A stretch of 64,000 nt of DNA, from contig NZ_JNYQ01000001.1 of NCBI RefSeq assembly GCF_000717245.1, positions 992,001-1,056,000 on the forward strand, in the 5' to 3' direction. The translations under genes were made by a program, and so were the position numbers. The notes below the pieces were generated by a model that worked only from the letters and a program-made list of their open reading frames with translations, made no database searches and was not told the origin of the DNA. Of this stretch, positions 9,332 through 18,833 are shown in pieces. Numbering within the stretch: position 1 is the stretch's first letter; every line of letters begins with the position of its first letter. The stretch is from Kitasatospora papulosa (lineage in GTDB: Bacteria; Actinomycetota; Actinomycetes; Streptomycetales; Streptomycetaceae).

Positions 9332-9494
9332 CTCGGGGGAACCCTCAGTGACGACCATCACCCCTGATCCCGGGAACCGGAACGAGAAGTACCGCCACCC
9401 CGCCCCCTCACTTCGCGGGAGGCCGGGTCCGCCCGGTACGCTCACCGCCGTGCCCCACGCTGATCAGTTCCAAACCACTCAGAAGGACGCGCCT

Positions 9495-11075
9495 GTGAAC
9501 TACCCGGGAGCGCCCCGACCGGACCGGCTCAGGCCGACGTCCCTCGGAGAGCTGGCAGCCCGGCTCGGTGCCGGACCGCAGGACGCCGGTGAGGTCACCG
9601 GCATCACCCACGACTCGCGGGCCGTGCGCCCCGGGGACGTGTACGCGGCTCTGCCCGGTGCCCGCTTCCACGGCGCCGACTTCTCCGCACAGGCCGCCGG
9701 CCTCGGCGCGGCCGCGATCCTCACCGACCCGGCAGGCGCCGAACGCGCCGCCGCCACCGGCCTCCCGGTCCTCGTCACCGACGACCCGCGCGGCCGGATG
9801 GGCGACCTCGCGGCCGAGATCTACGGACGGCCGGGCGTCGGCCTCCTCCAGATCGGGATCACCGGAACGTCCGGCAAGACCACCACCGCGTATCTCGTCG
9901 AGGGCGGGCTGCGCGGCGCCGGACGCAGCACCGGACTGATCGGCACCGTCGAGATGCGCATCGGCGACGAGCGCATCAAGTCGGAGCGCACCACCCCGGA
10001 AGCCACCGATCTCCAGGCCTTGTTCGCCGTCATGCGCGAACGCGGTGTCGAGGCCGTGGCCATGGAGGTCTCCAGCCACGCCCTGGTGCTCGGCCGGGTC
10101 GACGGCTGCGTCTTCGACGTCGCCGTGTTCAACAACCTCAGCCCGGAGCACATGGAGTTCCACTCCGGGATGGAGGACTACTTCCAGGCCAAGGCGCAGC
10201 TGTTCACCCCGGAGCGCAGCAAGCTCGGCGTCGTCAACTTCGACGACGAGTACGGCCGCAGGCTGGTCGACGAGGCGTCCGTCCCGGTCGTCACCTTCTC
10301 CGCGGAGGGCCACCCGGACGCCGAGTGGCGTGCCGAGGACGTCGAAGTCGGCCCCCGGGACAGCACCTTCACCGTGATCGGCCCCAAGGGCGAGCGCGTC
10401 ACCGCCAAGGCTCCGCTGCCCGGCCCGTTCAACGTCGCCAACACCCTCGCCGCGATCGTCACCCTGGCCGTCGCGGGCATCGACCCGCAGATCGCCGCCG
10501 ACGGCGTCGCGGGCGTCCCCGGTGTCCCCGGCAGGCTGGAACGGATCGACGCCGGACAGCCGTACCTCGCGGTCGTCGACTACGCGCACAAGACCGACGC
10601 CGTCGAGTCCGTCCTGCGCTCCCTGCGGAAGGTCACCGAGGGCCGGGTGCACATCGTGCTCGGCTGCGGTGGTGACCGGGACACGACGAAGCGCGGCCCG
10701 ATGGGCGCCGCCGCGGCCCGGCTCGCCGACACCGCCGTACTGACCTCGGACAACCCCCGCTCAGAGGACCCGCTCGGGATCCTCGCCGCGATGCTCTCCG
10801 GCGCCGCCGAAGTACCCGTCCACGAACGCGGCGACGTGCTCGTCGACGCCGACCGGGCCGCGGCCATCGCGGCCGCGGTCGCCCGGGCGGAACCGGGGGA
10901 CACCGTGCTGGTGGCCGGAAAGGGCCACGAACAGGGGCAGGACATCCACGGCGTGGTACGCCCCTTCGACGACCGCAAGGTCCTGCGCGAGGCCATCGAG
11001 CGCTCGGGACGCACCGGCGCCGGGCACGCCTCGGAGGACCACGTACACACCCACGAGAACAACAGTCAGGGATGA
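9495..11075 (+). CDS. murE: UDP-MurNAc-L-Ala-D-Glu:diaminopimelate ligase MurE
   Basis: 526 residues from GTG at 9495, preceded by AAGGA (9483-9487). An in-frame GTG at 9450 would add 15 residues but has no clear ribosome binding site. ATP-binding loop near residues 122-132 (GITGTSGKTTTAYLVEG); the C-terminal DNPRSEDP motif is the one seen in diaminopimelate-adding enzymes. In Streptomyces the residue added is LL-diaminopimelate (family knowledge). Cytoplasmic step of lipid II synthesis. The 163-nt gap from ftsI carries no obvious gene. Confidence 0.96.
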   Translation: MNYPGAPRPDRLRPTSLGELAARLGAGPQDAGEVTGITHDSRAVRPGDVYAALPGARFHGADFSAQAAGLGAAAILTDPAGAERAAATGLPVLVTDDPRGRMGDLAAEIYGRPGVGLLQIGITGTSGKTTTAYLVEGGLRGAGRSTGLIGTVEMRIGDERIKSERTTPEATDLQALFAVMRERGVEAVAMEVSSHALVLGRVDGCVFDVAVFNNLSPEHMEFHSGMEDYFQAKAQLFTPERSKLGVVNFDDEYGRRLVDEASVPVVTFSAEGHPDAEWRAEDVEVGPRDSTFTVIGPKGERVTAKAPLPGPFNVANTLAAIVTLAVAGIDPQIAADGVAGVPGVPGRLERIDAGQPYLAVVDYAHKTDAVESVLRSLRKVTEGRVHIVLGCGGDRDTTKRGPMGAAAARLADTAVLTSDNPRSEDPLGILAAMLSGAAEVPVHERGDVLVDADRAAAIAAAVARAEPGDTVLVAGKGHEQGQDIHGVVRPFDDRKVLREAIERSGRTGAGHASEDHVHTHENNSQG

Positions 11076-11079
11076 CCAA

Positions 11080-12498
11080 GTGATCGCCCTCTCCCTCGCC
11101 GAGATCGCCGGAATCGTCGGCGGGCAGCCGCACGACGTGCCGGACCTGTCCGCCACCGTCACGGGCCCCGTCGTCATCGACTCCCGGGAGGTGCGGCAGG
11201 GCTCCCTGTTCGCCGCGTTCGCGGGTGAACGCGTCGACGGCCACGACTACGCGGAGCGCGCCGTCGAGGCGGGTGCCGTGGCCGTGCTCGCGGCCCGCCC
11301 CGTCGGCGTCCCGGCGATCGTCGTCGACGACGTCGTGGCCGCCCTCGGCGCCCTCGCCCGTGCGGCCGTCGAACGTCTCGGCACCACCGTCGTCGCGCTG
11401 ACCGGATCGGCGGGCAAGACGTCCACGAAGGACCTCATCGCCCAGATCCTGGAACGCAAGGCGCCCACGGTCTGGACGCCCGGCTCCCTCAACAACGAGA
11501 TCGGACTCCCGCTCACCGCGCTGCGCGCCACGGCGGAAACCCGCCATCTCGTGCTCGAGATGGGCGCCCGGGGCATCGGCCACATCGAGTACCTCGCCGG
11601 CCTGACGCCCCCTCGGATCGGCCTGGTCCTCAACGTGGGCAGCGCCCACATCGGGGAGTTCGGCAGCCGCGAGGCGATCGCGCAGGCCAAGGGCGAACTC
11701 GTCGAGGTCCTGCCCGAGGACGGCGCGGCGGTCCTGAACGCCGACGACCCGCTCGTGCGGGCGATGGCGTCCCGCACAAAGGCCCGGGTGATCCTCTTCG
11801 GGGAGGCCCCGGATGCGGACGTACGGGGAGAGAACGTGCGGCTCACGGACGACGGGCGGCCCGCTTTCGCCCTTCACACACCCACCGGGTGCAGCGACGT
11901 GACCTTGCGCCTGTACGGTGAGCACCACGTGTCGAACGCGCTCGCCGCGGCCGCCGTCGCCCATGAGTTGGGCATGTCCGTGACCGAGATCGCCGATGCG
12001 CTCTCCGGGGCGGGCACCCTCTCCCGCTGGCGCATGGAGGTCACCGAGCGTCCGGACGGTGTGACGGTCGTCAACGACGCCTACAACGCGAACCCCGAAT
12101 CCATGAAGGCCGCACTCCGTGCGCTGGCCGCCATGGGCAAGGCCCGACAGGCAGCCGGGGGGCGCACGTGGGCGGTGCTCGGTCAGATGGCCGAGCTCGG
12201 TGACGCGTCGCTCGCCGAGCACGACGCGGTCGGACGGCTCGCCGTCCGGCTCAACGTCAGCAAGCTCGTCGCTGTCGGAGGACAAGAAGCCTCCTGGCTG
12301 CAACTGGGCGCATATAACGAGGGTTCGTGGGGTGAGGAGTCGGTGCACGTGTCCGACGCACAGGCGGCCGTCGACCTGTTGCGCAGTGAACTGCGCCCGG
12401 GAGACGTCGTGCTGGTGAAGGCGTCCCGGTCGGTCGGCCTGGAGAAGGTCGCCCTGGCACTGCTGGAGACGACCGAGGGCGAGGTCGCCGTCCGATGA
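11080..12498 (+). CDS. murF: UDP-MurNAc-tripeptide:D-Ala-D-Ala ligase MurF
   Basis: 472 residues from GTG at 11080, 4 nt after murE, with an AGGGA ribosome binding site inside the murE end. P-loop near residues 107-115 (LTGSAGKTSTKDLI). The Mur central-domain motif LVLEMGARGIGHIEYLA and the C-terminal VNDAYNANPESMKAAL are present. It joins D-Ala-D-Ala to the UDP-linked tripeptide. The stop overlaps the mraY start (ATGA at 12495-12498). Confidence 0.97.
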   Translation: MIALSLAEIAGIVGGQPHDVPDLSATVTGPVVIDSREVRQGSLFAAFAGERVDGHDYAERAVEAGAVAVLAARPVGVPAIVVDDVVAALGALARAAVERLGTTVVALTGSAGKTSTKDLIAQILERKAPTVWTPGSLNNEIGLPLTALRATAETRHLVLEMGARGIGHIEYLAGLTPPRIGLVLNVGSAHIGEFGSREAIAQAKGELVEVLPEDGAAVLNADDPLVRAMASRTKARVILFGEAPDADVRGENVRLTDDGRPAFALHTPTGCSDVTLRLYGEHHVSNALAAAAVAHELGMSVTEIADALSGAGTLSRWRMEVTERPDGVTVVNDAYNANPESMKAALRALAAMGKARQAAGGRTWAVLGQMAELGDASLAEHDAVGRLAVRLNVSKLVAVGGQEASWLQLGAYNEGSWGEESVHVSDAQAAVDLLRSELRPGDVVLVKASRSVGLEKVALALLETTEGEVAVR

Positions 12499-13565
12499 GA
12501 CAGATCCTCTTCGCGGGGGCCATAGGGCTCTTCCTGACCCTGGTCGGAACTCCGCTGCTGATCAAACTTCTGGCCCGCAAGGGCTACGGGCAGTTCATCC
12601 GGGACGACGGCCCGCGTACCCACGGCAGCAAAAAGGGCACGCCCACCATGGGTGGTATCGCCTTCATCCTGGCCACGATCATCGCCTACGTACTGGCGAA
12701 GGTGATCACCGGCGAGGAGATGCGCTTCTCCGGTGTGCTCGTCCTGTTCCTGATGGCGGGGATGGGCCTCGTCGGCTTCCTCGACGACTACATCAAGATC
12801 GTGAAGCAGCGCTCGCTGGGGCTGCGGGCCAAGGCGAAGATGGCCGGCCAGCTGATCGTCGGCATCGCCTTCGCGGTGCTCTCGCTCCAGTTCGCCGACC
12901 TCAGGGGCAACACCCCGGCCTCCACCCGGCTCTCCTTCGTCGAGGACTTCGGCTGGTCCATCGGGCCGGTGCTCTTCGTCGTCTGGGCGCTGTTCATGAT
13001 CCTCGCCATGTCCAACGGCGTGAACCTGACGGACGGTCTGGACGGTCTGGCCACCGGTGCGTCGGTGATGGTCTTCGGTGCGTACACCTTCATCGGGCTG
13101 TGGCAGTTCCAGGAGTCCTGCGCCAACGCCACCACCCTGACCAACCCCAGCGCCTGCTTCGAGGTACGCGATCCCCTCGACCTCGCGGTCGTGGCCTCCG
13201 CCCTGATGGGCGCCTGCTTCGGCTTCCTGTGGTGGAACACCTCGCCCGCGAAGATCTTCATGGGTGACACCGGCTCGCTGGCCCTCGGCGGCGCGCTCGC
13301 CGGTCTCGCGATCTGCTCCCGGACCGAGTTCCTGCTGGCCATCCTCGGCGGCCTGTTCGTGATGATCACGATGTCCGTGGTCATCCAGGTCGGCTCCTTC
13401 AAGATGACCGGCAAGCGCGTCTTCCGCATGGCCCCGCTCCAGCACCACTTCGAACTCAAGGGGTGGTCCGAGGTCCTGGTGGTGGTCCGCTTCTGGATCA
13501 TCCAGGGCATGTGCGTGATCGTCGGACTGGGCCTCTTCTACGCCGGATGGGCAGCCAAGAAGTGA
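12495..13565 (+). CDS. mraY: Phospho-MurNAc-pentapeptide transferase MraY
   Basis: 356 residues, start overlapping murF by 4 nt. About ten membrane segments. MraY motifs: GTPTMGGIAFI, GFLDDYIKI (Asp-Asp), NLTDGLDGLA and GDTGSLALGGALAGLA, followed by PLQHHFEL. It transfers phospho-MurNAc-pentapeptide to undecaprenyl phosphate to form lipid I. Length and motifs are normal for the family. Confidence 0.98.
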   Translation: MRQILFAGAIGLFLTLVGTPLLIKLLARKGYGQFIRDDGPRTHGSKKGTPTMGGIAFILATIIAYVLAKVITGEEMRFSGVLVLFLMAGMGLVGFLDDYIKIVKQRSLGLRAKAKMAGQLIVGIAFAVLSLQFADLRGNTPASTRLSFVEDFGWSIGPVLFVVWALFMILAMSNGVNLTDGLDGLATGASVMVFGAYTFIGLWQFQESCANATTLTNPSACFEVRDPLDLAVVASALMGACFGFLWWNTSPAKIFMGDTGSLALGGALAGLAICSRTEFLLAILGGLFVMITMSVVIQVGSFKMTGKRVFRMAPLQHHFELKGWSEVLVVVRFWIIQGMCVIVGLGLFYAGWAAKK

Positions 13566-15028
13566 GCAACGTGGACTGGCAGGGCAAGCACGTCACGGTC
13601 GCCGGGCTCGGCGTCAGCGGGATCCCCGCGGCCCGCGCCCTGCACGAGCGGGGAGCCCTCGTCACCGTCGTCAACGACGGCGACGACGAGCGCTCCCGCG
13701 CCCAGGCCGCCGAACTGGAGGAATGGGCTGCCGCGCGCAGTGCCTCCGGCGAGGGCGGTGGCGGGTCACGCGAAGGCATCACCGTCCGCCTAGGTGACGG
13801 CGACACCCTGCCCGAGTCCACCGAGCTCGTCGTCACGGCTCCCGGCTGGAAGCCCGACAAGCCGCTCTTCCTGGCAGCCGCCGAGGCGGGCGTCCCCGTG
13901 TGGGGCGACGTCGAACTCGCCTGGCGGCTGCGGGGGCCCGACGCCGCACCCTGGCTCGCGGTCACCGGCACCAACGGCAAGACCACGACCGTGCGGATGC
14001 TCGCCTCGATCCTCGAAGCGGCCGGCCTGCGCACGGCCGCCGTCGGGAACATCGGGGTGTCCCTGCTGGACGCGGTGCTCGGCGACGAGACGTACGACGT
14101 GCTCGCCGTCGAGCTCTCCAGCTACCAGCTCCACTGGGCGCCGTCCCTGCGCGCCCACTCCGGGGCGGTCCTCAACCTGGCCCCCGACCACCTCGACTGG
14201 CACGGCTCCATGGCCGGCTACGCCGCGGACAAGGGCCGGATCTACGAGGGCAACAGCGTCGCCTGCGTGTACAACGCGCAGGACGCGGCGACCGAGGACC
14301 TCGTGCGCGAGGCCGACGTCGAGGAGGGCTGCCGGGCCATCGGCTTCACCCTCGGCACACCCGGCCCCTCGCAGCTCGGACTGGTCGACGGCATCCTCGT
14401 CGACCGGGCGTTCGTCGCCGACCGGCAGAAGCAGGCCCAGGAGCTCGCCGAGGTCGGCGACGTCGATCCACCGGCCCCCCACAACATCGCCAACGCCCTG
14501 GCCGCGGCGGCACTGGCCCGCGCCTTCGGCGTGCCGCCCGCGGCCGTTCGCGACGGGCTACGGGCCTTCCGCCCCGACGCCCACCGCATCGAACACGTCG
14601 CCGACGTCGCCGGTGTCACCTACATCGACGACTCCAAGGCCACCAACACCCACGCCGCCGAGGCGTCGCTCGCCGCCTACGAACCGATCGTCTGGATCGC
14701 CGGCGGCCTGGCCAAGGGGGCCACCTTCGACGGACTGGTCACCGGTGCCGCGAAACGGCTGCGGGGCGTCGTGCTGATGGGCGCCGACCGGGCGCTCATC
14801 AAGGAAGCCCTGGCGCGACACGCCCCCGAGGTACCGGTGGTCGACCTCGACCGGACCGACACTGGGGCGATGCCGGCGGCGGTCCTCGAAGCGGCACGGC
14901 TGGCCCGGCCGGGCGACACCGTCCTGCTGGCTCCGGCCTGCGCCTCGATGGACATGTTCGTCAACTACAACAAGCGGGGCGAGGCGTTCGCGGACGCGGT
15001 CCGCCGACTCGCCGACGAGAGCGCCTGA
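13562..15028 (+). CDS. murD: UDP-MurNAc-L-Ala:D-glutamate ligase MurD
   Basis: 488 residues from GTG at 13562, overlapping the mraY stop (GTGA). An in-frame ATG at 13547 would add five residues. The N-terminal domain carries VTVAGLGVSGIPAARAL. P-loop near residues 133-141 (VTGTNGKTTTVRMLA). Then VELSSYQLHW, APDHLDWHGS and the C-terminal YIDDSKATNTHA, all MurD hallmarks. It adds D-Glu to UDP-MurNAc-L-Ala. An Arg/Gly-rich insertion near residues 55-75 is tolerated in this family. Confidence 0.97.
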   Translation: MSNVDWQGKHVTVAGLGVSGIPAARALHERGALVTVVNDGDDERSRAQAAELEEWAAARSASGEGGGGSREGITVRLGDGDTLPESTELVVTAPGWKPDKPLFLAAAEAGVPVWGDVELAWRLRGPDAAPWLAVTGTNGKTTTVRMLASILEAAGLRTAAVGNIGVSLLDAVLGDETYDVLAVELSSYQLHWAPSLRAHSGAVLNLAPDHLDWHGSMAGYAADKGRIYEGNSVACVYNAQDAATEDLVREADVEEGCRAIGFTLGTPGPSQLGLVDGILVDRAFVADRQKQAQELAEVGDVDPPAPHNIANALAAAALARAFGVPPAAVRDGLRAFRPDAHRIEHVADVAGVTYIDDSKATNTHAAEASLAAYEPIVWIAGGLAKGATFDGLVTGAAKRLRGVVLMGADRALIKEALARHAPEVPVVDLDRTDTGAMPAAVLEAARLARPGDTVLLAPACASMDMFVNYNKRGEAFADAVRRLADESA

Positions 15029-15154
15029 CGGGTCCGGCCCCCGCGTCGTACCGTGCCGGAGGACCTGAGCGTCCGGGACCCGGTCATGAGCAGCACCGCC
15101 GGGGCCGCGCCCCGGCGACAGCCCCGGGCACGAGCAGTGGAGGGGACAGCGACG

Positions 15155-16612
15155 ATGCCGGCCGACGAGAGCTCAGCCGCGAGCGGGACCGACCGTTCAC
15201 GGGCGGGAGCGGCGATCAGCCGGGCGCTCACCCCGCCCCTGCTCGCCGGGCCGCTGCCCGCGGGACCCGCGCCCTTCGCCGGGCTCGCCCTGCGGAGCCG
15301 GCCGGCCACCGGATCCCGGCGGCCCCCCGCGCCGCGCGGAGGCCGCGGAGCGGGCACTCCGCCCCGGCCGGGCCGCAGGGCCGGGGTGCGGCAGACCTAC
15401 GAACGGGCACGACGGGCCTGGGACCGCCCTCTGACGGCGTACTACCTGATCCTCGGTGCCGGGCTGCTGATCACCGTCCTCGGGCTCGTCATGGTCTACT
15501 CCGCCTCGATGATCAAGGCCCTGGAGCTGTCCAGGCCCAGCACGTACTTCTTCCGCAAGCAGTTCATCGCCGCCGTGATCGGGGCAGGGCTGATGATGCT
15601 GGCCTCCCGCATGCCCCTCAAACTCCACCGGGCGCTGGCCTACCCGCTGCTCGCGGGCACGGTCTTCCTGATGGTCCTGGTGCAGGTGCCCGGGATAGGG
15701 ATGTCGGTCAACGGCAACCAGAACTGGATCTACCTGGGCGGTCCCTTCCAGCTCCAGCCCAGTGAGTTCGGCAAACTCGCCCTGATCCTCTGGGGTGCGG
15801 ACCTGCTCGCCCGGAAGCAGGACAAACGGCTCCTGGCCCAGTGGAAACACATGCTGGTGCCGCTGGTTCCGGTCGCCTTCATGCTGCTCGGGCTGATCAT
15901 GCTCGGTGGCGACATGGGCACCGCGATCATCCTCACCGCGATCCTCTTCGGCCTGCTCTGGCTGGCCGGGGCCCCCACCCGGCTCTTCGCCGGGGTGCTC
16001 GGCTTCGCCGTGCTCATCGGATTCCTGCTCATCAAGACCAGCCCCAACCGGATGTCCCGGCTCTCCTGCATCGGAGCGTCCGAGCCGGGCCCCGGTGACT
16101 CGTGCTGGCAGGCGGTGCACGGAATCTACGCGCTCGCCTCCGGCGGCTGGTTCGGTTCCGGGCTCGGCGCGAGTGTGGAAAAATGGGGTCAACTTCCCGA
16201 GCCTCACACCGACTTCATCTTCGCCATCACAGGGGAGGAACTGGGCCTGGCGGGGACGCTGTCGGTGCTGGCCCTCTTCGCGGCTCTAGGCTATGCGGGT
16301 ATCCGCGTGGCCGGACGCACGGAGGACCCCTTCGTGAGGTACGCAGCGGGAGGCGTGACCACCTGGATCACGGCGCAGGCCGTGATCAACATCGGTGCGG
16401 TGCTCGGCCTGTTGCCGATCGCCGGTGTCCCGCTGCCGCTGTTCTCCTACGGGGGCTCGGCCCTGCTGCCGACCATGTTCGCCGTGGGGCTCATGATTGC
16501 CTTCGCGCGGGAGGACCCTGCCGCGAGAGCGGCCCTGGCCATGCGGAGGCCCGGGGTCAGATGGAAGACGATGAGACGGCGCGTCATGAAGCGTCCGTCC
16601 GGAGAGCGGTGA
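15155..16612 (+). CDS. ftsW: Septal peptidoglycan polymerase FtsW (SEDS)
   Basis: 485 residues from ATG at 15155, chosen because GGAGGGGA lies about 8 nt upstream (15139-15146). In-frame GTG at 15053 and ATG at 15086 lack such a site. About 85 cytoplasmic residues, Arg/Pro/Ala-rich, precede ten membrane segments (first YYLILGAGLLITVLGLVMVY). SEDS motifs: VNGNQNWIYLGGPFQLQPSE near the fourth helix, TGEELGLAGT, and the closing PLPLFSYGGSALLPTM. It polymerises lipid II at septa in a complex with FtsI. Confidence 0.95.
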   Translation: MPADESSAASGTDRSRAGAAISRALTPPLLAGPLPAGPAPFAGLALRSRPATGSRRPPAPRGGRGAGTPPRPGRRAGVRQTYERARRAWDRPLTAYYLILGAGLLITVLGLVMVYSASMIKALELSRPSTYFFRKQFIAAVIGAGLMMLASRMPLKLHRALAYPLLAGTVFLMVLVQVPGIGMSVNGNQNWIYLGGPFQLQPSEFGKLALILWGADLLARKQDKRLLAQWKHMLVPLVPVAFMLLGLIMLGGDMGTAIILTAILFGLLWLAGAPTRLFAGVLGFAVLIGFLLIKTSPNRMSRLSCIGASEPGPGDSCWQAVHGIYALASGGWFGSGLGASVEKWGQLPEPHTDFIFAITGEELGLAGTLSVLALFAALGYAGIRVAGRTEDPFVRYAAGGVTTWITAQAVINIGAVLGLLPIAGVPLPLFSYGGSALLPTMFAVGLMIAFAREDPAARAALAMRRPGVRWKTMRRRVMKRPSGER

Positions 16613-16618
16613 ATTTCG

Positions 16619-17713
16619 GTGCATGTCGTACTCGCCGGCGGGGGGACCGCCGGGCACATCGAGCCCGCGCTTGCCCTCGCAGACGCCCTGCGCAGGCAGG
16701 ACCCGACCGTGGGAATCACTGCCCTCGGCACGGAACGCGGACTCGAGACCAGGCTCGTACCCGAGCGGGGGTACGACCTGGCACTGATCCCTGCCGTGCC
16801 CCTGCCGCGCAAGCCCACACCCGAGCTGATCACCGTCCCGGGACGGCTGCGCGGCACCATCAAGGCCGCCGAGCAGATCCTGGAACGCACCAAGGCGGAC
16901 TGCGTGGTCGGCTTCGGCGGCTACGTCGCCCTGCCCGGCTATCTCGCGGCCAAGCGCGTCGGCGTCCCGATCGTCGTCCACGAGGCCAACGCCCGGCCGG
17001 GCCTGGCCAACAAGATCGGTTCGCGCTACGCCCACGGCGTCGCCGTCTCCACCCCGGACAGCAAACTGCGCGGCGCCCGCTACATCGGCATCCCGCTGCG
17101 CCGGACCATCGCCACGCTGGACCGTGCGCGGGTCCGTCCTGAGGCCCGGGCCGCGTTCGGGCTCGACCCCAACCTGCCGACCCTGCTGGTCTCCGGAGGC
17201 TCGCAGGGCGCCCGCCACCTCAACGAGGTCGTCACGCGGATCGCGCCGCTGCTCCAGCGCTCCGGGATCCAGATCCTCCACGTGGTCGGGCCGAAGAACG
17301 AATTGCCGCGTATCGACAACATGCCCGGGATGCCGCCCTACATCCCGGTACCGTACGTGGACCGGATGGATCTCGCGTACGCCGCGGCCGACATGATGCT
17401 CTGCCGTGCGGGTGCGATGACCGTCGCCGAACTCTCCGCCGTCGGACTGCCCGCCGCCTATGTCCCGTTGCCCATCGGCAACGGCGAACAGCGGCTGAAC
17501 GCCCAGCCGGTGGTCAACGCCGGCGGCGGTCTGCTGGTGGACGACGCGGCGCTGACCCCGGAGTGGGTGCAGGGCAACGTCCTGCCGGTGCTCTCGGATC
17601 CGCACCGGCTGTACGAGATGTCCCGCGCGGCCGCGGAGTTCGGGCGCCGGGACGCCGACGACCTGCTCGTCGGCATGGTGTACGAGGCGATCGCCGCACG
17701 CCGACAGGCGTGA
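16619..17713 (+). CDS. murG: UDP-GlcNAc:lipid I N-acetylglucosaminyltransferase MurG
   Basis: 364 residues from GTG at 16619, 6 nt after ftsW. The N-terminal glycine-rich loop is VLAGGGTAGHIEPALALADA, followed by GFGGYVALPGYLAAK and HEANARPGLANK. The C-terminal donor-binding part includes SGGSQGARHLNE and CRAGAMTVAELSAVGLPAAYVPLP. It converts lipid I to lipid II at the inner face of the membrane. GT-B fold, normal length. Confidence 0.97.
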   Translation: MHVVLAGGGTAGHIEPALALADALRRQDPTVGITALGTERGLETRLVPERGYDLALIPAVPLPRKPTPELITVPGRLRGTIKAAEQILERTKADCVVGFGGYVALPGYLAAKRVGVPIVVHEANARPGLANKIGSRYAHGVAVSTPDSKLRGARYIGIPLRRTIATLDRARVRPEARAAFGLDPNLPTLLVSGGSQGARHLNEVVTRIAPLLQRSGIQILHVVGPKNELPRIDNMPGMPPYIPVPYVDRMDLAYAAADMMLCRAGAMTVAELSAVGLPAAYVPLPIGNGEQRLNAQPVVNAGGGLLVDDAALTPEWVQGNVLPVLSDPHRLYEMSRAAAEFGRRDADDLLVGMVYEAIAARRQA

Positions 17714-17762
17714 GGCCGGGCGGGTCCGGGGCGCACGCCCCGGGCCCGGCGAAGGAGCGAGC

Positions 17763-18557
17763 GTGGCCGGACCGACGACCGCCCAGCGCGGCGAGGCCGA
17801 GCGGGCCGACACCCCGGCCCGCCCGCCCCACATCGGCCCCGAGGGGCGCCGGCTGACCGGCAGGACGCGACTGATCCTGGCGGCGGTCGGCGCGGTCCTG
17901 ATCGCCGCGGCCGTCGTCTGGGTCCTCTACGGGTCCTCCTGGCTGCGGCTGGAGCGGGTGACGACCACCGGCACCGACGTCCTGACCCGGAGCGAGGTCG
18001 AGACCGCGGCAGCGGCCCCTCTGGGCTCTCCGCTGGTCTCCGTGGACACCGACGCGATCGCGGACCGGTTGCGGCGGAAGCTGCCGCGTATCGACTCCGT
18101 GGATGTCGTACGGTCATGGCCGCACGGCGTCAGCCTCGAAGTGACCGAGCGTAAACCGGTCCTGTTGGTCGCAAAGGGCGAGAAGTTCATCGAAGTGGAC
18201 GCGAAGGGCGTGCGCTTCGCGACCGTGGACGAGGCGCCCCCGCACGTGCCGATGCTGGAGATGAAGCCCGACAGGTCGGCGAGCCTGCGCCGCTTCGGCG
18301 GCGACCGTCTGCTGCGGGAAGCGGTCCGTGTCGCGGGGGACCTCCCGGGGAAGGTGGCCGGGGAGACCCGGACCGTACGGGTGACCTCGTACGACTCCGC
18401 CGTCCTCGAACTGACCCGTGGACGCACCGTGATGTGGGGTAGCAGCGAGGAGGGGCCCGCGAAGGCGCGGGTCCTGACCGCTCTCATGAAAGCGTCCCCC
18501 AAAGCGGGACACTTCGACGTGAGTGCTCCCACCGCCCCTGCGGTGTCGAAGAGTTGA
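17763..18557 (+). CDS. ftsQ: Cell division protein FtsQ
   Basis: 264 residues from GTG at 17763 with AAGGAG seven nt upstream. A cytoplasmic N-terminus of about 35 residues precedes one membrane helix (LILAAVGAVLIAAAVVWVLYG). A POTRA domain follows (LERVTTTGTDVLTRSEVETA through PHGVSLEVTERKPVLLV), then the FtsQ/DivIB C-terminal beta domain. It links early and late divisome proteins. A ~50 nt gap separates it from murG. It is the last gene before the long ftsZ leader. Confidence 0.95.
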   Translation: MAGPTTAQRGEAERADTPARPPHIGPEGRRLTGRTRLILAAVGAVLIAAAVVWVLYGSSWLRLERVTTTGTDVLTRSEVETAAAAPLGSPLVSVDTDAIADRLRRKLPRIDSVDVVRSWPHGVSLEVTERKPVLLVAKGEKFIEVDAKGVRFATVDEAPPHVPMLEMKPDRSASLRRFGGDRLLREAVRVAGDLPGKVAGETRTVRVTSYDSAVLELTRGRTVMWGSSEEGPAKARVLTALMKASPKAGHFDVSAPTAPAVSKS

Positions 18558-18601
18558 CGCGCGTTTCGCCTGGCCAGCCCCCTGGTTGGTCAGCGCTACG
18601 G

Positions 18602-18609
18602 GTGATCAC
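18602..18609. promoter_or_regulatory. Palindrome GTGATCAC upstream of ftsZ (operator candidate)
   Basis: A perfect 8-bp palindrome about 225 nt before the ftsZ start and 40 nt upstream of a candidate promoter. It resembles the GTGA...TCAC half-sites of the Streptomyces developmental repressor BldD, and ftsZ is a reported BldD target in Streptomyces. The match alone is weak; the assignment is inference. Confidence 0.35.
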
Positions 18610-18647
18610 ATAGGGTGAAAAGAAAACCGGGAGGTTCGGCGTGTTCG

Positions 18648-18677
18648 TTGAACGTGCGCCACTTGTCGACTTAGTGT
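18648..18677 (+). promoter_or_regulatory. Candidate vegetative promoter of ftsZ
   Basis: TTGAAC at 18648-18653 and TAGTGT at 18672-18677 are separated by 18 nt and lie about 157 nt before the start codon. Streptomyces ftsZ is known to have several promoters in this interval, one of them developmental; I cannot assign them individually. Confidence 0.4.
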
Positions 18678-18713
18678 CCTGTTCGGAAGAGTCCACGAAG
18701 CAGACACACTGGT

Positions 18714-18763
18714 AACCCTAAACTTCAGCGTTAGGGTTTGGGTCGGCGTCCGGACCGACCCAA
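18714..18763 (+). repeat. Two abutting inverted repeats in the ftsZ leader
   Basis: Hairpin 1: AACCCTAA (18714-18721), 9-nt loop, TTAGGGTT (18731-18738). Hairpin 2: TTGGGTCGG (18738-18746), 8-nt loop, CCGACCCAA (18755-18763). Both have perfect arms and share one base. Neither is followed by a T tract, so they look like regulatory or stability elements rather than a terminator. Confidence 0.6.
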
Positions 18764-18833
18764 TCGGCATCCGTCGTCGCGGCAGGACTACCGCGAAGCG
18801 ACGACACATAACTCGAGGCGAGAGGCCTTCGAC

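Noticed and set aside
15053..15154. N-terminal extension of ftsW from GTG at 15053
   Set aside because: No ribosome binding site; ATG at 15155 has GGAGGGGA at the right distance.
18714..18738. AACCCTAA/TTAGGGTT resembling telomere repeats
   Set aside because: Single inverted pair in a leader, not a tandem repeat; Streptomyces telomeres have a different structure.
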